Source: Clostridium sp. ZS2-4 (lineage in GTDB: Bacteria; Bacillota; Clostridia; Clostridiales; Clostridiaceae). From it: a DNA stretch of 64,000 nt. The position numbers were made by a program, and so were the translations under genes. Shown piece by piece: positions 1 to 9,521 of the stretch (its first letter is position 1; each line of letters opens with the position of its first letter). The notes under the pieces are model-generated. The model searched no databases. It was not told the DNA's origin and saw only the letters and a program-made list of their open reading frames with translations. The stretch covers positions 1-64,000 of the forward strand of contig NZ_JAPPRQ010000027.1 of NCBI RefSeq assembly GCF_026719745.1. The letters run 5' to 3'.

Positions 1-1
1 A

Positions 2-235
2 GAATTATTTTTCAAGTGGATAAAGCAGAATCTTAAAATCAAGAAGTTTATAGGATACAATCAAAATGCTATTAGAATTCAAATATTCACTGCTTTAATA
101 GCATACATGCTTATATATTTAAATAGTAATTTAGATAATTCAAAGTATTCGATATTAAGAATAACTCGAATAATTAGAGTTAACTTATTAGAGGCATACG
201 ATGATTATTTTACAGATTTTTTACGGACAGGCTAA
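2..235 (+). mobile_element. IS4-family transposase, C-terminal 77 residues (5' end outside window)
   Basis: An open frame runs from the window edge to a TAA. The translation has the look of an IS4-type DDE transposase C-terminus: a basic stretch (FFKWIKQNLKIKKFIG), then a hydrophobic helix containing TALIAYMLIYL, then a short acidic tail. This pattern follows the catalytic YREK region in IS4-family enzymes; the catalytic residues themselves lie outside the window, so I cannot say whether the element is intact. I see no convincing terminal inverted repeat to its right. A strong hairpin about 95 bases downstream would stop its transcript. The family call rests on general resemblance only. Confidence 0.75.
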
Positions 236-328
236 CGCCTAAAAAAAATAAAATCGTAAAAAGCACCTTAGGTAAAGTGCATATAAGTATATTGTAATTA
301 TTATCATATATTTGTATTATTAAGATTT

Positions 329-371
329 AAAAGCACCTAATGGAATATAATTTCCATTAAGTGCTTTTTTT
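329..371. terminator. Strong hairpin terminator, probably bidirectional
   Basis: AAAAGCAC and TAATGGAA arms pair with TTCCATTA and GTGCTTTT around a short AT loop, with one mismatch. T-runs flank it on both strands (TTTTTTT on plus). It sits between the transposase remnant and the lepB end and may insulate the two. A weaker GCAC...GTGC hairpin lies at 263-280, beginning with the same AAAAGCACCT sequence. Confidence 0.75.
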
Positions 372-384
372 CTAATGTCAATAT

Positions 385-531
385 AAAAATATTGTATTGA
401 TGCAACACTAAAAATCTTTAAGTCTAGTTTTTTTATTTTATATAATTGTTTTTATGTTTTTTCTTTACTCTGGGGATTGGGGATTGGCTACTGGGGAATA
501 AAAGAATGTTGCTTCGCAACATTTTTTTATT
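385..531 (-). repeat. Composite heptad/hairpin element, copy A (left part missing)
   Basis: The segment matches the right half of the complete copy at 63617-63861. It has the TTTAAGTCTAG stretch, a pyrimidine-rich TTCTTTACT tract, then four exact 7-bp units at 470-497 (CTGGGGA, TTGGGGA, TTGGCTA, CTGGGGA) and a 16-bp hairpin at 497-531 with a TTC loop. The hairpin ends inside the lepB stop codon and so also acts as the lepB terminator. The left heptad array and outer left hairpin seen in copies C and D are absent. The IS-derived sequence lies on that side. Confidence 0.8.
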
Positions 532-1066
532 ATTTTGCTTCCGCAGCTTCTCCTGTTACAAATTTACCAAACCTGTTAAATGGGAAAATTATAAATCGTG
601 CTTTACCTTTTATCTTGCTTTCTGCTATGTAATTATTTTTCCAGTATCTTCCGTCCCATGAATTAGCTCTATTATCTCCCATGAAAAAGTATTGTCCTTC
701 TGGAACCTTGAAAGTTCCACCAGCTCCCCCATTGTAAACCACATAATCTTGTTCTATTTTTTTGCCATTAACATAAACATCTCTATTGTTATCTACCCTA
801 ACTTCATCTCCTGGAAGTCCTATAAGTCTCTTTATTAAAGTTTCCTTAAGTTCATCTGAATAAAAAACAACAATGTCTCCTCTATTTAAAGACTTTTTAT
901 CATAAACTCTCGTAACTATAATTCTATCTCCTGGTTTAATTGTAGGATACATGGATTTTGTAGGTACCGATACCTGAAAAAATAAAAATTGATTTATTAA
1001 AACTGCAAGTAAAATCGCTACTCCTATCGGCATTATCCATTCTTTTAAAAAACTATTTAATTTCAT
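530..1066 (-). CDS. lepB: Signal peptidase I
   Basis: This membrane serine protease cleaves signal peptides from secreted proteins on the outer face of the membrane. The 178-residue protein has one N-terminal membrane helix (about residues 13-30) and then the S26 catalytic domain. The nucleophile is Ser38 in the SMYPTI motif and the general base is Lys79 in KRLIGLPGD. The GDNRANSWDGR box E motif lies at 130-140. The single-helix layout and length are those of Gram-positive SipS-type enzymes. It appears to be a single-gene unit: the upstream symporter ends far away and its 3' end runs into a repeat-element hairpin. A client in this window could be the chitinase at 5.8-9.5 kb. Confidence 0.95.
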   Translation of the reverse strand: MKLNSFLKEWIMPIGVAILLAVLINQFLFFQVSVPTKSMYPTIKPGDRIIVTRVYDKKSLNRGDIVVFYSDELKETLIKRLIGLPGDEVRVDNNRDVYVNGKKIEQDYVVYNGGAGGTFKVPEGQYFFMGDNRANSWDGRYWKNNYIAESKIKGKARFIIFPFNRFGKFVTGEAAEAK

Positions 1067-1162
1067 AGTCGCTCTCTCCTTTTATGTGTATACATTACCT
1101 ATTTTATCACAAATAAATAAGTATACCAATTTATTTATATCGGCAACTTTACTATTACATAT

Positions 1163-2518
1163 TTATGCAGCATCCTCTTGAGAAATCATATCTAAATTAT
1201 TATTCCACAAATATTTTTCCGTCTCAGAAACAATAACCCCATTCAATGCTATAAGAGATATTAAATTTGGAATTGCCATTAAGCCATTAGCTAAATCTGA
1301 TAGATCCCATACAAACTGCAGCGAGAATATAGCGCCTCCAAAAACCATAATTACCCATAATATTCTATAGCTGATTATACCTTTTTTCCCAACAAGGTAT
1401 TCAACTGCTTTCTCACCATAATATGACCACCCTAATATTGTTGAAAATACAAAAGTAGTTAAAGCTATAGTTAAAAATATAGTTCCTACTCCTGTTATTG
1501 TATCGAAAGCCATTTTTGTCAGCTGACCACCTTCAAGACCCCTATTCCAAACCCCTGTATTAGTTAGAACAATTCCTGTAATAGCACATACAATTACAGT
1601 ATCCCAGAAAGTACCACTTGACGCTACAAGAGCTTGCCTTACAGGATTTTTTGTTTGAGCAGCTGCTGAAACAATAGGAGCACTTCCAAGACCTGATTCA
1701 TTAGAGAAAAGTCCTCTAGATACTCCATATCTCATAGCCACAATCAAGCTTGAACCAGCAAATCCTCCTACTGCTGCTTGTTTTGTAAAAGCATACTTAA
1801 ATATTAATGCAATAGATGCTGGAACTGTTTTATAACTCATTATTAATATTATTAAACAGCCTCCAATATAAAAAAGTGCCATAAAAGGAATCAGTATATT
1901 TGCTACTTTTGCGATATTTTTAATGCCTCCAAGTATTACAATTGCTGTCAGTACGGCAAGAACTAATCCCGTAATCCATGTTGGAATGTTCAAAACATCA
2001 TTAGCCATTCCTGCAATAGAATTAGATTGAACCATACATCCTGTACCAATGGCAGCAACAGCTGTAAAAATAGCAAATAACACGCCAAGCCATTTCTGCT
2101 TTAACCCATATTCTAAAACATACATAGGTCCTCCAACCATAGCTCCATCTTTAGTTTTGATTCTATACTTTACAGCAAGTAATGCTTCACTATATTTTGT
2201 TGCAATACCTAAAATTCCCGTAATCCATGTCCAAAATACTGCTCCTGGTCCCCCTAAAGAAATAGCTGTTGCAACTCCTACTATATTTCCAGTGCCAATT
2301 GTTGATGCAAGAGCTGTGGCTAAAGCACCAAACTGAGTTACATCTCCTTTTGAATCTTCATCCTTAGTTACAGAAAGCTTTATAGCTTTTCCAATATATC
2401 TTTGAATAAATTTAAGTCTAATAGTAAGAAAAATATGAGTGCCCAATAACAAAATTAAAAGCGGCCACCCCCAAAGAAGTGAATCAATCTTTGAAATCAC
2501 CTGATGAATTATATCCAT
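1163..2518 (-). CDS. Sodium:alanine symporter, AGCS family
   Basis: This integral membrane transporter takes up alanine or glycine with Na+ (or H+). The 451 residues form about 10-11 hydrophobic helices. Family hallmarks are visible: TALASTIGTGNIVGVATAI near residue 70, a GGPGAVFWTWITGI stretch, the GGPMYVLEYGL loop, and the SNESGLGSAPIVSAAA segment. The length agrees with AlsT-type proteins. It has a good Shine-Dalgarno (AGGAGG) directly upstream. No partner gene is adjacent; the EAL-HDOD gene lies 130 bases upstream on the same strand. Substrate (alanine versus glycine or glutamine) cannot be decided from sequence. Confidence 0.93.
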   Translation of the reverse strand: MDIIHQVISKIDSLLWGWPLLILLLGTHIFLTIRLKFIQRYIGKAIKLSVTKDEDSKGDVTQFGALATALASTIGTGNIVGVATAISLGGPGAVFWTWITGILGIATKYSEALLAVKYRIKTKDGAMVGGPMYVLEYGLKQKWLGVLFAIFTAVAAIGTGCMVQSNSIAGMANDVLNIPTWITGLVLAVLTAIVILGGIKNIAKVANILIPFMALFYIGGCLIILIMSYKTVPASIALIFKYAFTKQAAVGGFAGSSLIVAMRYGVSRGLFSNESGLGSAPIVSAAAQTKNPVRQALVASSGTFWDTVIVCAITGIVLTNTGVWNRGLEGGQLTKMAFDTITGVGTIFLTIALTTFVFSTILGWSYYGEKAVEYLVGKKGIISYRILWVIMVFGGAIFSLQFVWDLSDLANGLMAIPNLISLIALNGVIVSETEKYLWNNNLDMISQEDAA

Positions 2519-2648
2519 TTTGTTTCCTCCTTAGGTGTTTTGCGTTTTATATTATCACTAGTCCAAAACATTATTTTATCACATATTTATACATTAGTGA
2601 ATGTATCTTTTTTCAACACTAAAAAACACCTAAAAAAAGCACCTAAAT

Positions 2649-3872
2649 TTATAGACTCATAATATTTGTTGCCCATTTAATTGATTCAAGATATACTATT
2701 GAAATATCATTTCTATCTATATTAAGCTTTGTGGAAAGCAAAATTACATCATCCCAATTTCCATTTTCATATGAACATATTAATTTATAAATATGATAAA
2801 AGAGATTTTTTTCTTTTTCCAATAAAGCTCTTTTTATATCTTTGCTAACAAACAAATCCTGTAAAAGTTCATGTAAAGGCCTGTTTAATAAGCAATCAAC
2901 CATTGACAGTATTCCCATTATGTAAGCATCAAAAGATCTATTTTTAAGATGTGTTTTTAGTAAAAGAGTTTCAGCAAATTTTGCTCTTATAAGACTGATT
3001 TTTAACAATTCTAAGGAGTTTCCTTTACCCATATCTTGCATTACAATAGCATTTAACCAATACCTTAAATTTTTTTCACCAATAATAGCAATTGCCTCAT
3101 TCACAGATTTAATTTCTCTTTTGAAGGAGAAATATGATGAGTTTGTTAGCTTTAAAAACTTGTACGAAAGAGACACATCCCTAATAATAACTTTTTTTAA
3201 ATCTTCTAAGCTTGAATTTTCCCTGTTTATTTCATTCATTAAGTTTAAATAATCAAACTTTGCAATAGGTATATCCTTTGATGAAAGAATCACAGGCTTA
3301 CTAAAATAGTATCCTTGAAACATAGAATATCCATATTTCTGAGCTTCTTTAAAATCTTTATAGGTTTCAACTTTTTCAGCCAAAAATATCAATTTATTAT
3401 TTATCTTTTTTAGCAGTTTCAAGATTTCCAATCTTTCTATCCCTTTCACAACTAAAAAATCAACTTTTATTATGTCTGCGAACTCTATTAAATCCATATA
3501 TTTTTTATCAAAGACAAAATCATCAAGAGCTAATTTATATCCTAGTTTCTTTAACTTCTTACACTTATCAATTATCTCATTAGATGGCTTAACTGTCTCT
3601 AATATTTCAACTACAATATCTTTTGATGAAAACATATATATAGTATCTGTTTTGAGTAAATCCTCTGTAAAATTTATAAAAGCAGGTTTATTTTCTACTA
3701 CGTTATTAATTCCCATAGTAATAAAACCATTTATCAGCACATTCAATGTTGCATTATTTCCATCTGAGTTATTAAAGGTATTACTTTTATAATTTGACCT
3801 ATATAATAACTCATAGGCAACTGTTTCCTTTTTATTGTTAAAAATAGGTTGTCTTCCTACAAAAACATCCAT
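2649..3872 (-). CDS. EAL-HDOD signalling protein (YuxH-like)
   Basis: The 407-residue protein joins an N-terminal EAL-type domain (about 1-200) to a C-terminal HDOD domain (about 205-390). The start, MDVFVGRQPIFNN, is characteristic of this architecture. The EAL motif itself has become YELL (residues 20-23), and later metal-binding residues (LALDDF) are only partly kept, so c-di-GMP hydrolysis is doubtful and a binding or scaffolding role is more likely. HDOD domains resemble HD phosphohydrolases that have lost the metal site and are found in stress and signalling proteins. No linked target gene is visible. The protein could link c-di-GMP to motility or stress, but this is inference. Confidence 0.88.
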   Translation of the reverse strand: MDVFVGRQPIFNNKKETVAYELLYRSNYKSNTFNNSDGNNATLNVLINGFITMGINNVVENKPAFINFTEDLLKTDTIYMFSSKDIVVEILETVKPSNEIIDKCKKLKKLGYKLALDDFVFDKKYMDLIEFADIIKVDFLVVKGIERLEILKLLKKINNKLIFLAEKVETYKDFKEAQKYGYSMFQGYYFSKPVILSSKDIPIAKFDYLNLMNEINRENSSLEDLKKVIIRDVSLSYKFLKLTNSSYFSFKREIKSVNEAIAIIGEKNLRYWLNAIVMQDMGKGNSLELLKISLIRAKFAETLLLKTHLKNRSFDAYIMGILSMVDCLLNRPLHELLQDLFVSKDIKRALLEKEKNLFYHIYKLICSYENGNWDDVILLSTKLNIDRNDISIVYLESIKWATNIMSL

Positions 3873-3987
3873 AAAGATACTCCTCTACCTATATATTTTA
3901 AGGAATTTGCTTAAGATTGAGTAAAAGCTCCACCTTAAGCCCCAAATCCTCTTTATCTACATTTTCATTTTCTCTCTTAACGTATAC

Positions 3988-5670
3988 TTAAATTATTACT
4001 GTAGTTCCGTCAAACTTTGTAAAACAAAAGCCTTTAAAATCTTCATTATAGGTTTTCTTAAAATCATGAAGAATACCAATAGCAACAGCTTCCCCTATTT
4101 TTAGTCCCTCTACTCCATCTGAACGCCAGTGAACCCCAGCAGTATCTCGGCCCAAAGAAAGATTAGAACCAAGTTTATTTAATTCCCCACCTATAGTCAA
4201 AGGTACACCCGAATAAGGAAGTACCGATAATCCATCAGCACTGGCTACAACTGGATTAGGTATAATAAAATCTTCATTAAAAAAAGCTTTCATCATAGTA
4301 ACACCAGCTCCAGCAATACAAGCATGACCAGCTGGATATGATGTATGTGTAGGACCCCCTTCTGGATATGCCATAGGCAACAAATACGTTCCATATTTAT
4401 TAAAAACTTTGGAAACAGCCTTACAATTTAATAATTCAGAATTAATAGGATAACTAGTAGCCCCTGTTAAATTATTATGAACACGTCCACCAAATTCCTC
4501 TGGACGTAATCGGCGATGAACTAGAAATTTTTGAAACCAAGCAGCTTCCAGTGCTATCCTTGCTGATTTCCCAATCAAATCTAAAATGTAGGCTGCCCCG
4601 AAAGTAATAAAACCAACTTGTGTTTTTGAACATAAGTAAGGATTTTCCAAGCATAGTGCTTTATCTCCAAAACTTAATAAAATCAAACAAGCATTTAAAA
4701 CACTTTGATACGTAAAATCTCCATGAACCCATTCTCCTAAATCCCTACCATTTCGAATATAACGAGGTTTAGGATCAAATATACCAGAACTGCCAGGAGC
4801 ACCTCCATTTTGAATGCTTAACCATTCATCATATGAAGTCATATAGTCCTTTCCATGTAATGTAGTACGATATTGTTGCTCAAGAATTTTAGATCCAAAT
4901 GGAACATCCTTGCACAAAAATTGAGAAATATAAGGTCCAACTAAATCTCCAACAGTATTACCACGAAACAATGTTCCTGGAGTAACCGCTCCACCATCTT
5001 TTGGTCCATAATATTCTGAAAATTTTGACATGTCATGAGCTGCTTCATGAATAAGAAGATCCTTATCATATTCTGCAAAAGGTATATCACGAGTTAATGC
5101 TCTCCAATAATTTTCAGCCATCTCACTCCCCATCCATGCACTACTAAAGTTAGGCGGTACAGGCATAGTTAAGTGATGAGCATTAGGACCTTCCAAATCA
5201 AATGCATATGCCCCCTGAGGATTTGCAAATTTTCTAACGCCACCTAAAGGTATTTCTTCAAACATTTCAGGATTACCCGTTGTTAAAGCCTTAAGCCATA
5301 TATTATAGGCACCCATATTAACCTCACCTAATGCATTATGTGGCAGTGCCTTAGAGTAATTTGCAATTTTATTTGGATATAATCCTGCATCTCCATTGCA
5401 AGAGTGACCTGGAATAGGAATATCCTTTTGAAAACTAGCTGCATCTGTGCGTATTTTATATGCTTTTTCACTATACTGCCGCGGTGTCAATGGTCCAATT
5501 TCACAATTTTTACTTAATTTCTGATTTTCATTTGATTTTTCTTCCTTGCTTACATTGTGTTCATGAATTTGATTTTTTTCCGTTTTATTGTTTTGAACAC
5601 TTTTCTTCCTTTCTATATTATTATTCTTCTCTACATCAGACACCTCTGTTTCAATAAATTTGTTTAACAT
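3988..5670 (-). CDS. Vanadium-dependent haloperoxidase / PAP2-superfamily protein
   Basis: The 560-residue protein carries the full vanadate/phosphate-binding signature near its C-terminus: Lys381 with Arg389-Pro390 (KFLVHRRLRP), Pro446-Ala-Gly-His449 in SYPAGHA, and Arg508 with His514 in GRDTAGVHWRSD. In vanadium haloperoxidases these residues bind vanadate and oxidise halides with peroxide; in PAP2 phosphatases the same residues bind phosphate. Length and the all-helical soluble character favour the haloperoxidase branch. PAGH replaces the common PSGH. The first 60 residues are charged and low-complexity, with no signal peptide. I moved the start to codon 29 of the longest frame because AAGGGGG lies just upstream of that ATG. 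Halide activity in an anaerobe is unproven. Confidence 0.8.
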   Translation of the reverse strand: MLNKFIETEVSDVEKNNNIERKKSVQNNKTEKNQIHEHNVSKEEKSNENQKLSKNCEIGPLTPRQYSEKAYKIRTDAASFQKDIPIPGHSCNGDAGLYPNKIANYSKALPHNALGEVNMGAYNIWLKALTTGNPEMFEEIPLGGVRKFANPQGAYAFDLEGPNAHHLTMPVPPNFSSAWMGSEMAENYWRALTRDIPFAEYDKDLLIHEAAHDMSKFSEYYGPKDGGAVTPGTLFRGNTVGDLVGPYISQFLCKDVPFGSKILEQQYRTTLHGKDYMTSYDEWLSIQNGGAPGSSGIFDPKPRYIRNGRDLGEWVHGDFTYQSVLNACLILLSFGDKALCLENPYLCSKTQVGFITFGAAYILDLIGKSARIALEAAWFQKFLVHRRLRPEEFGGRVHNNLTGATSYPINSELLNCKAVSKVFNKYGTYLLPMAYPEGGPTHTSYPAGHACIAGAGVTMMKAFFNEDFIIPNPVVASADGLSVLPYSGVPLTIGGELNKLGSNLSLGRDTAGVHWRSDGVEGLKIGEAVAIGILHDFKKTYNEDFKGFCFTKFDGTTVII

Positions 5671-5741
5671 CTTTTGCCCCCTTATAAAATATATATAATA
5701 TAAGATATGTATTTGTACCGTTAAAAAGTTACAGTTAAACC

Positions 5742-5772
5742 TAACCCATTGCAAATTAATTACAACGGGTTA
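5742..5772 (-). terminator. Hairpin after the chitinase gene (weak terminator)
   Basis: TAACCCATTG pairs with CAACGGGTTA (one mismatch) around an AT loop directly beyond the chitinase stop. There is no immediate T-run, so termination may be partial, leaving some read-through into the haloperoxidase gene. Confidence 0.4.
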
Positions 5773-5792
5773 TGATTCTTAATCTTTATATT

Positions 5793-8700
5793 TTAATCTA
5801 TTAATTTCCAAAAAGCATCTCCTGATGGTGTTCCTGGCTCTCCCCACCAAACTGTTGCCATACCTGATGTTCCTCCAGTTTGAAGGTATTTATGTCCTTT
5901 ATACATTACCTTAGTTCCTGCTGCATAACCATGAGAACTTTGGTATGATTCACTCCATTCTTCTATAGGCGGCTCAACATAATTAGGGTCATCACCTATA
6001 GCTTGCCACTCCGTAACCCATGCAGTACCTGGTTCAGCCCACCATGAAGCAGCACTTCCTACTTGAAGCCATATCTTACCTTTATGAGTTACTTTAACTC
6101 CTGGTAAATATCCATGAGATTGAGCATATTCTCTGCTCCAAGCTTGTATATCTTCTCCTGACTCTTCTACAACTGTTATTGTACATTGTCTAGTTGCACT
6201 TAAACCTTCACTATCTGAAACTGTATAAGTTAATGTGTAATTTCCAGCTGTATTTGTATCCACTGTTCCTTGAATTTGAATTTTATCTGTTATATTACCA
6301 TCTTCTTTATCTGTTGCAGTTATGCCTTGCATTGGATCAAATGTATCTCCAACTTTTATTGTTTTATTTTCAATCCCTGATAATACTGGTTTTGTATTTT
6401 GCGGCGGCTTAACTTCTCCATTTTCAAAATTTTTGAATATGTTTGTAAAAGCATATTGTGATGGTATTCCAGTATTTGATTCTAACTTTGCATCTCTATT
6501 CATTGACCAATATGATGTCATACCCAATTTCTTTTCTATAGCATGATTAACTACTACTTGCGCCATATCTGTAGTAAATATTGGGTGTGCTGATGATTCA
6601 AATCCTATTGAAGGAGTTGTCCCAAGTTTTGCATAAGCTTCTTCATCAGTTAAATCCATATTTGCAAAATTCTTATAAACATCCTTTAATTGATTTTTAG
6701 CATTATCTACTGCTCTTACTGAAGCAGTACCATAATCTTCTCCTGGTAAAAGCGAACCTGTACCATAGCACATAGTCATAAGATTTACTACCTGCAAATC
6801 AACACCTTGTGAAAGATATGCTTCTAAAACATTTATTTGATCTTGAGTAAGTCCTGTTGGCATTACTGGTATTGTAAGTACTACATCTACTCCTGTTTCA
6901 TCTTGGACAGCTTTTATAGCTTTTGCATTTGCTATATTTATAGTTTTACCTTGTGAAGCACCTTCTATATCTAAGTTAATGTTAGTTAATCCATATCCTT
7001 TAACTAACTCTCTATAAGTATTTGTAAGTACATTCACATCTTGAGTTGCTTGCCATGGAGCTGTACCATTAGCTCCACCAAATGAAATAGCAACATCTCC
7101 ACCTATCTCACGAAGCTCTTTTATTGATTTCTTTATACCTTGATATTGAGTATTATCATTATTTTGTTCATTGAGAACTGAATATCCACCCCAGCCCCAC
7201 TGCAGTTTTCCATCTACAATTGTTGATGAGATAGCTTGTATAAATCCTAAATTAAAGAATTTTATGCCTGTATCCTCTGAAATTTTCACTAGGTTTACAG
7301 TTCCGTTATTTGAGTACTCAGGATTGTTTATCCATCTAAGCATATCTGTAAATGGTGTATTTACTTGTGCTGGCCATTCAATACCTTGTCCAACTCCAAA
7401 ATTTGAATCTGATTGTACTTGTTCTTTAACAGTAACTATACAAGTTTCAGCAGCTGTTAATCCCTTACTATCCAATACACTATACGTTAATGTGTAAATT
7501 CCAGCTTTACTTGTATCAACTGATCCTTCAATTTGAATTTTACTTGTTAAATCTCCATCTTCTTTATCTGCTGCTGTAATTCCAGCTTTTGGATCAAACT
7601 CATCTCCAACATTTATAGTTTTATTTGATACTCCTAAAATTGTTGGTTTTGTATTTTCTTCTGGATTACTGATTTCATCACCATAAATTGATTGTCTTGC
7701 AATTTCCGGACTTGATTTTGTAATACGTTGAACCAAATCTATTCCTTTTATGTTTGATGTATCTTCAGGAGCTACAGCACACTTTAATCTAAATGTGTAT
7801 GATTCGCCTTGCTTTATTTCATTACCATCCCATATAGATGATAAATCAACTATAGTCATCCCATTTTCATTTGTAACTATACCTGCAGTATAATCTCCTG
7901 TTAATGGTCCTCCATCATTTTTTATATAGAACTTAGGTAATTTTATACTTTCTGCCGATGTTTCAGTACTTCTTAAAACATCATTTGATTCATTAACTGT
8001 TTCATTATTCTTTATAGTTATTTCATACCCACCAGCTGTTCCCCAGCTTTCTTTAAAAGTAGTAACTGTAGCTGTAACATCTAAATCATCATATTTTATT
8101 TCATACTTTGGTAATTCTCCGCTGCCAAATAAACCTTGTTTAGTTGCATTTGTCAATTCATCACGTCTACTTGAATTAGTTGTCGGAGCATCTTGTGATG
8201 CCATCCAAGCAATCATACCACCTAAGTTATTATCATTTACATACTTTGTTTTCTCTCCAATTGAACGTACATTATCATATGTGAAGAATGCTCCTGTATT
8301 TGGGTCATAAAGATATGGAGCTTTAGCTGAATCGTCCCAATATTCTCTAATCCCTGGGTATTTAGCTTTTAACTTATCCAAACTACGGTATGACCAAACA
8401 CCTCCACGACGTCCACCTTCTCCAACTTTAAGCGGTGCTTCATTTTCTGCTCCACGACTTAGTGTTTGATCAGCGTCTTTTCCAACAAAAGTAGCTTGTC
8501 CAAATAATCCAGGATTCTGTGGATCTATTCCTTCTGTTACCTTCTCCCAACCACGTGTATAATAAGCAGCGCCTACCACTATTTTTTCTGACTCAGCCCC
8601 TTTACTTTCCAAATATTTAACACTTTCATCTACTGATAGTCCATTATTTTTATTTGGATCATTAGGGTTCGTGTATAATCCTGTTTGGTGACCACTTATT

Positions 8701-9521
8701 TCACTCCAAGCACCTTGCATATCATAGGTCATTATATTTGCAAAATCTACAATATCAAAAAGTGCATCAACATCTATACCTGTGTCTAATTTTTCTTTTG
8801 ATACTGGTAGAGCAACTGATAACTCATATGTCTTGTCTAACTCTTTACCTTGTCTATCTAAACCTTCACGTATATCTTGTAAAAGTTTTATATAATTTTG
8901 CTTATCTTCTGGTATTGAATGTGGAGTCCCCTCATCATTTTTATTATCAACTAAATCTGGCTGACGAACTGCTCCTGGATATTCCCAGTCTATATCTACA
9001 AAATCCATATTTGTATACTTTATAAACTTTAAAATATTTTCAACAAAAGCTTTACGTTTGACTGGATCAGCAGCTACTGCTGAAAAGTCGCCACTCTTTG
9101 ACCAACCCCCAAGTGAAACTCCTATTTTTAAATTAGGATTTTTAGCACGCAAATCTTGTAATGCTGGTAATATACCTGCATTGCTCGCTCCCCATTGAAC
9201 GCCGTCTTGACCTACTGGTGCTTCAACAGCTGCTCCTTTATCTGTAAATATTAAATTTCCATTACTGTCAAAATCTAAAAACGCAAAATTTAAATGTGTT
9301 AATTTATCTGCTGGTATATCTTTGGGATAAAAATTATCTTGTCCTCCCCAGATTGACCAATCTCCATAATACATAACACTACGTTTTACAGCGGCATTCT
9401 TTGCTTCTACAGCCATTACATTCATTGAATGTAAAATAGGTGATGCTGTTCCTAACAGCATTGATGCCACAGTAAAATTAACCACTGATTTTCTCATTTT
9501 TTCAAATGCTCTTCTTGACAT
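5793..9521 (-). CDS. Secreted modular chitinase with two GH18 domains
   Basis: This 1242-residue extracellular enzyme hydrolyses chitin. Domain order: signal peptide (about 1-38, ending near VMAVEA); GH18 domain 1 (about 45-465) with the complete DxxDxDxE motif Asp173, Asp176, Asp178, Glu180 (FVDIDWEYP); a beta-rich module (470-615); an Ig-like DUF5011-type module (622-700); GH18 domain 2 (705-1035), of the smaller ChiD-like kind, with NINLDIEGA giving Asp851 and Glu853; a second DUF5011-type module (1040-1118); and two tandem CBM5/12 chitin-binding modules (1125-1178, 1187-1242) with conserved W and AWxxxxxY patterns. Domain 2 lacks the first two Asp of the motif but keeps the catalytic Glu. 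The start has GGGGG upstream. No sortase or S-layer anchor is seen, so it is probably released. Confidence 0.95.
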   Translation of the reverse strand: MSRRAFEKMRKSVVNFTVASMLLGTASPILHSMNVMAVEAKNAAVKRSVMYYGDWSIWGGQDNFYPKDIPADKLTHLNFAFLDFDSNGNLIFTDKGAAVEAPVGQDGVQWGASNAGILPALQDLRAKNPNLKIGVSLGGWSKSGDFSAVAADPVKRKAFVENILKFIKYTNMDFVDIDWEYPGAVRQPDLVDNKNDEGTPHSIPEDKQNYIKLLQDIREGLDRQGKELDKTYELSVALPVSKEKLDTGIDVDALFDIVDFANIMTYDMQGAWSEISGHQTGLYTNPNDPNKNNGLSVDESVKYLESKGAESEKIVVGAAYYTRGWEKVTEGIDPQNPGLFGQATFVGKDADQTLSRGAENEAPLKVGEGGRRGGVWSYRSLDKLKAKYPGIREYWDDSAKAPYLYDPNTGAFFTYDNVRSIGEKTKYVNDNNLGGMIAWMASQDAPTTNSSRRDELTNATKQGLFGSGELPKYEIKYDDLDVTATVTTFKESWGTAGGYEITIKNNETVNESNDVLRSTETSAESIKLPKFYIKNDGGPLTGDYTAGIVTNENGMTIVDLSSIWDGNEIKQGESYTFRLKCAVAPEDTSNIKGIDLVQRITKSSPEIARQSIYGDEISNPEENTKPTILGVSNKTINVGDEFDPKAGITAADKEDGDLTSKIQIEGSVDTSKAGIYTLTYSVLDSKGLTAAETCIVTVKEQVQSDSNFGVGQGIEWPAQVNTPFTDMLRWINNPEYSNNGTVNLVKISEDTGIKFFNLGFIQAISSTIVDGKLQWGWGGYSVLNEQNNDNTQYQGIKKSIKELREIGGDVAISFGGANGTAPWQATQDVNVLTNTYRELVKGYGLTNINLDIEGASQGKTINIANAKAIKAVQDETGVDVVLTIPVMPTGLTQDQINVLEAYLSQGVDLQVVNLMTMCYGTGSLLPGEDYGTASVRAVDNAKNQLKDVYKNFANMDLTDEEAYAKLGTTPSIGFESSAHPIFTTDMAQVVVNHAIEKKLGMTSYWSMNRDAKLESNTGIPSQYAFTNIFKNFENGEVKPPQNTKPVLSGIENKTIKVGDTFDPMQGITATDKEDGNITDKIQIQGTVDTNTAGNYTLTYTVSDSEGLSATRQCTITVVEESGEDIQAWSREYAQSHGYLPGVKVTHKGKIWLQVGSAASWWAEPGTAWVTEWQAIGDDPNYVEPPIEEWSESYQSSHGYAAGTKVMYKGHKYLQTGGTSGMATVWWGEPGTPSGDAFWKLID

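Noticed and set aside
241-300. Terminal inverted repeat of the IS4-type element
   Set aside because: No sequence could be matched to another end because the left end is outside the window.
470-497. Heptad arrays as CRISPR or iteron repeats
   Set aside because: Units are 7 bp with no spacers, and no cas, rep or origin genes are near.
2596-2620. Terminator hairpin (ATACATT/AATGTAT) upstream of the symporter gene
   Set aside because: Its T-run is on the plus strand, where no gene ends, so its role is unclear.
5670-5754. Longer start of the haloperoxidase gene
   Set aside because: The extra 28 residues lack a ribosome site, while AAGGGGG precedes the inner ATG.
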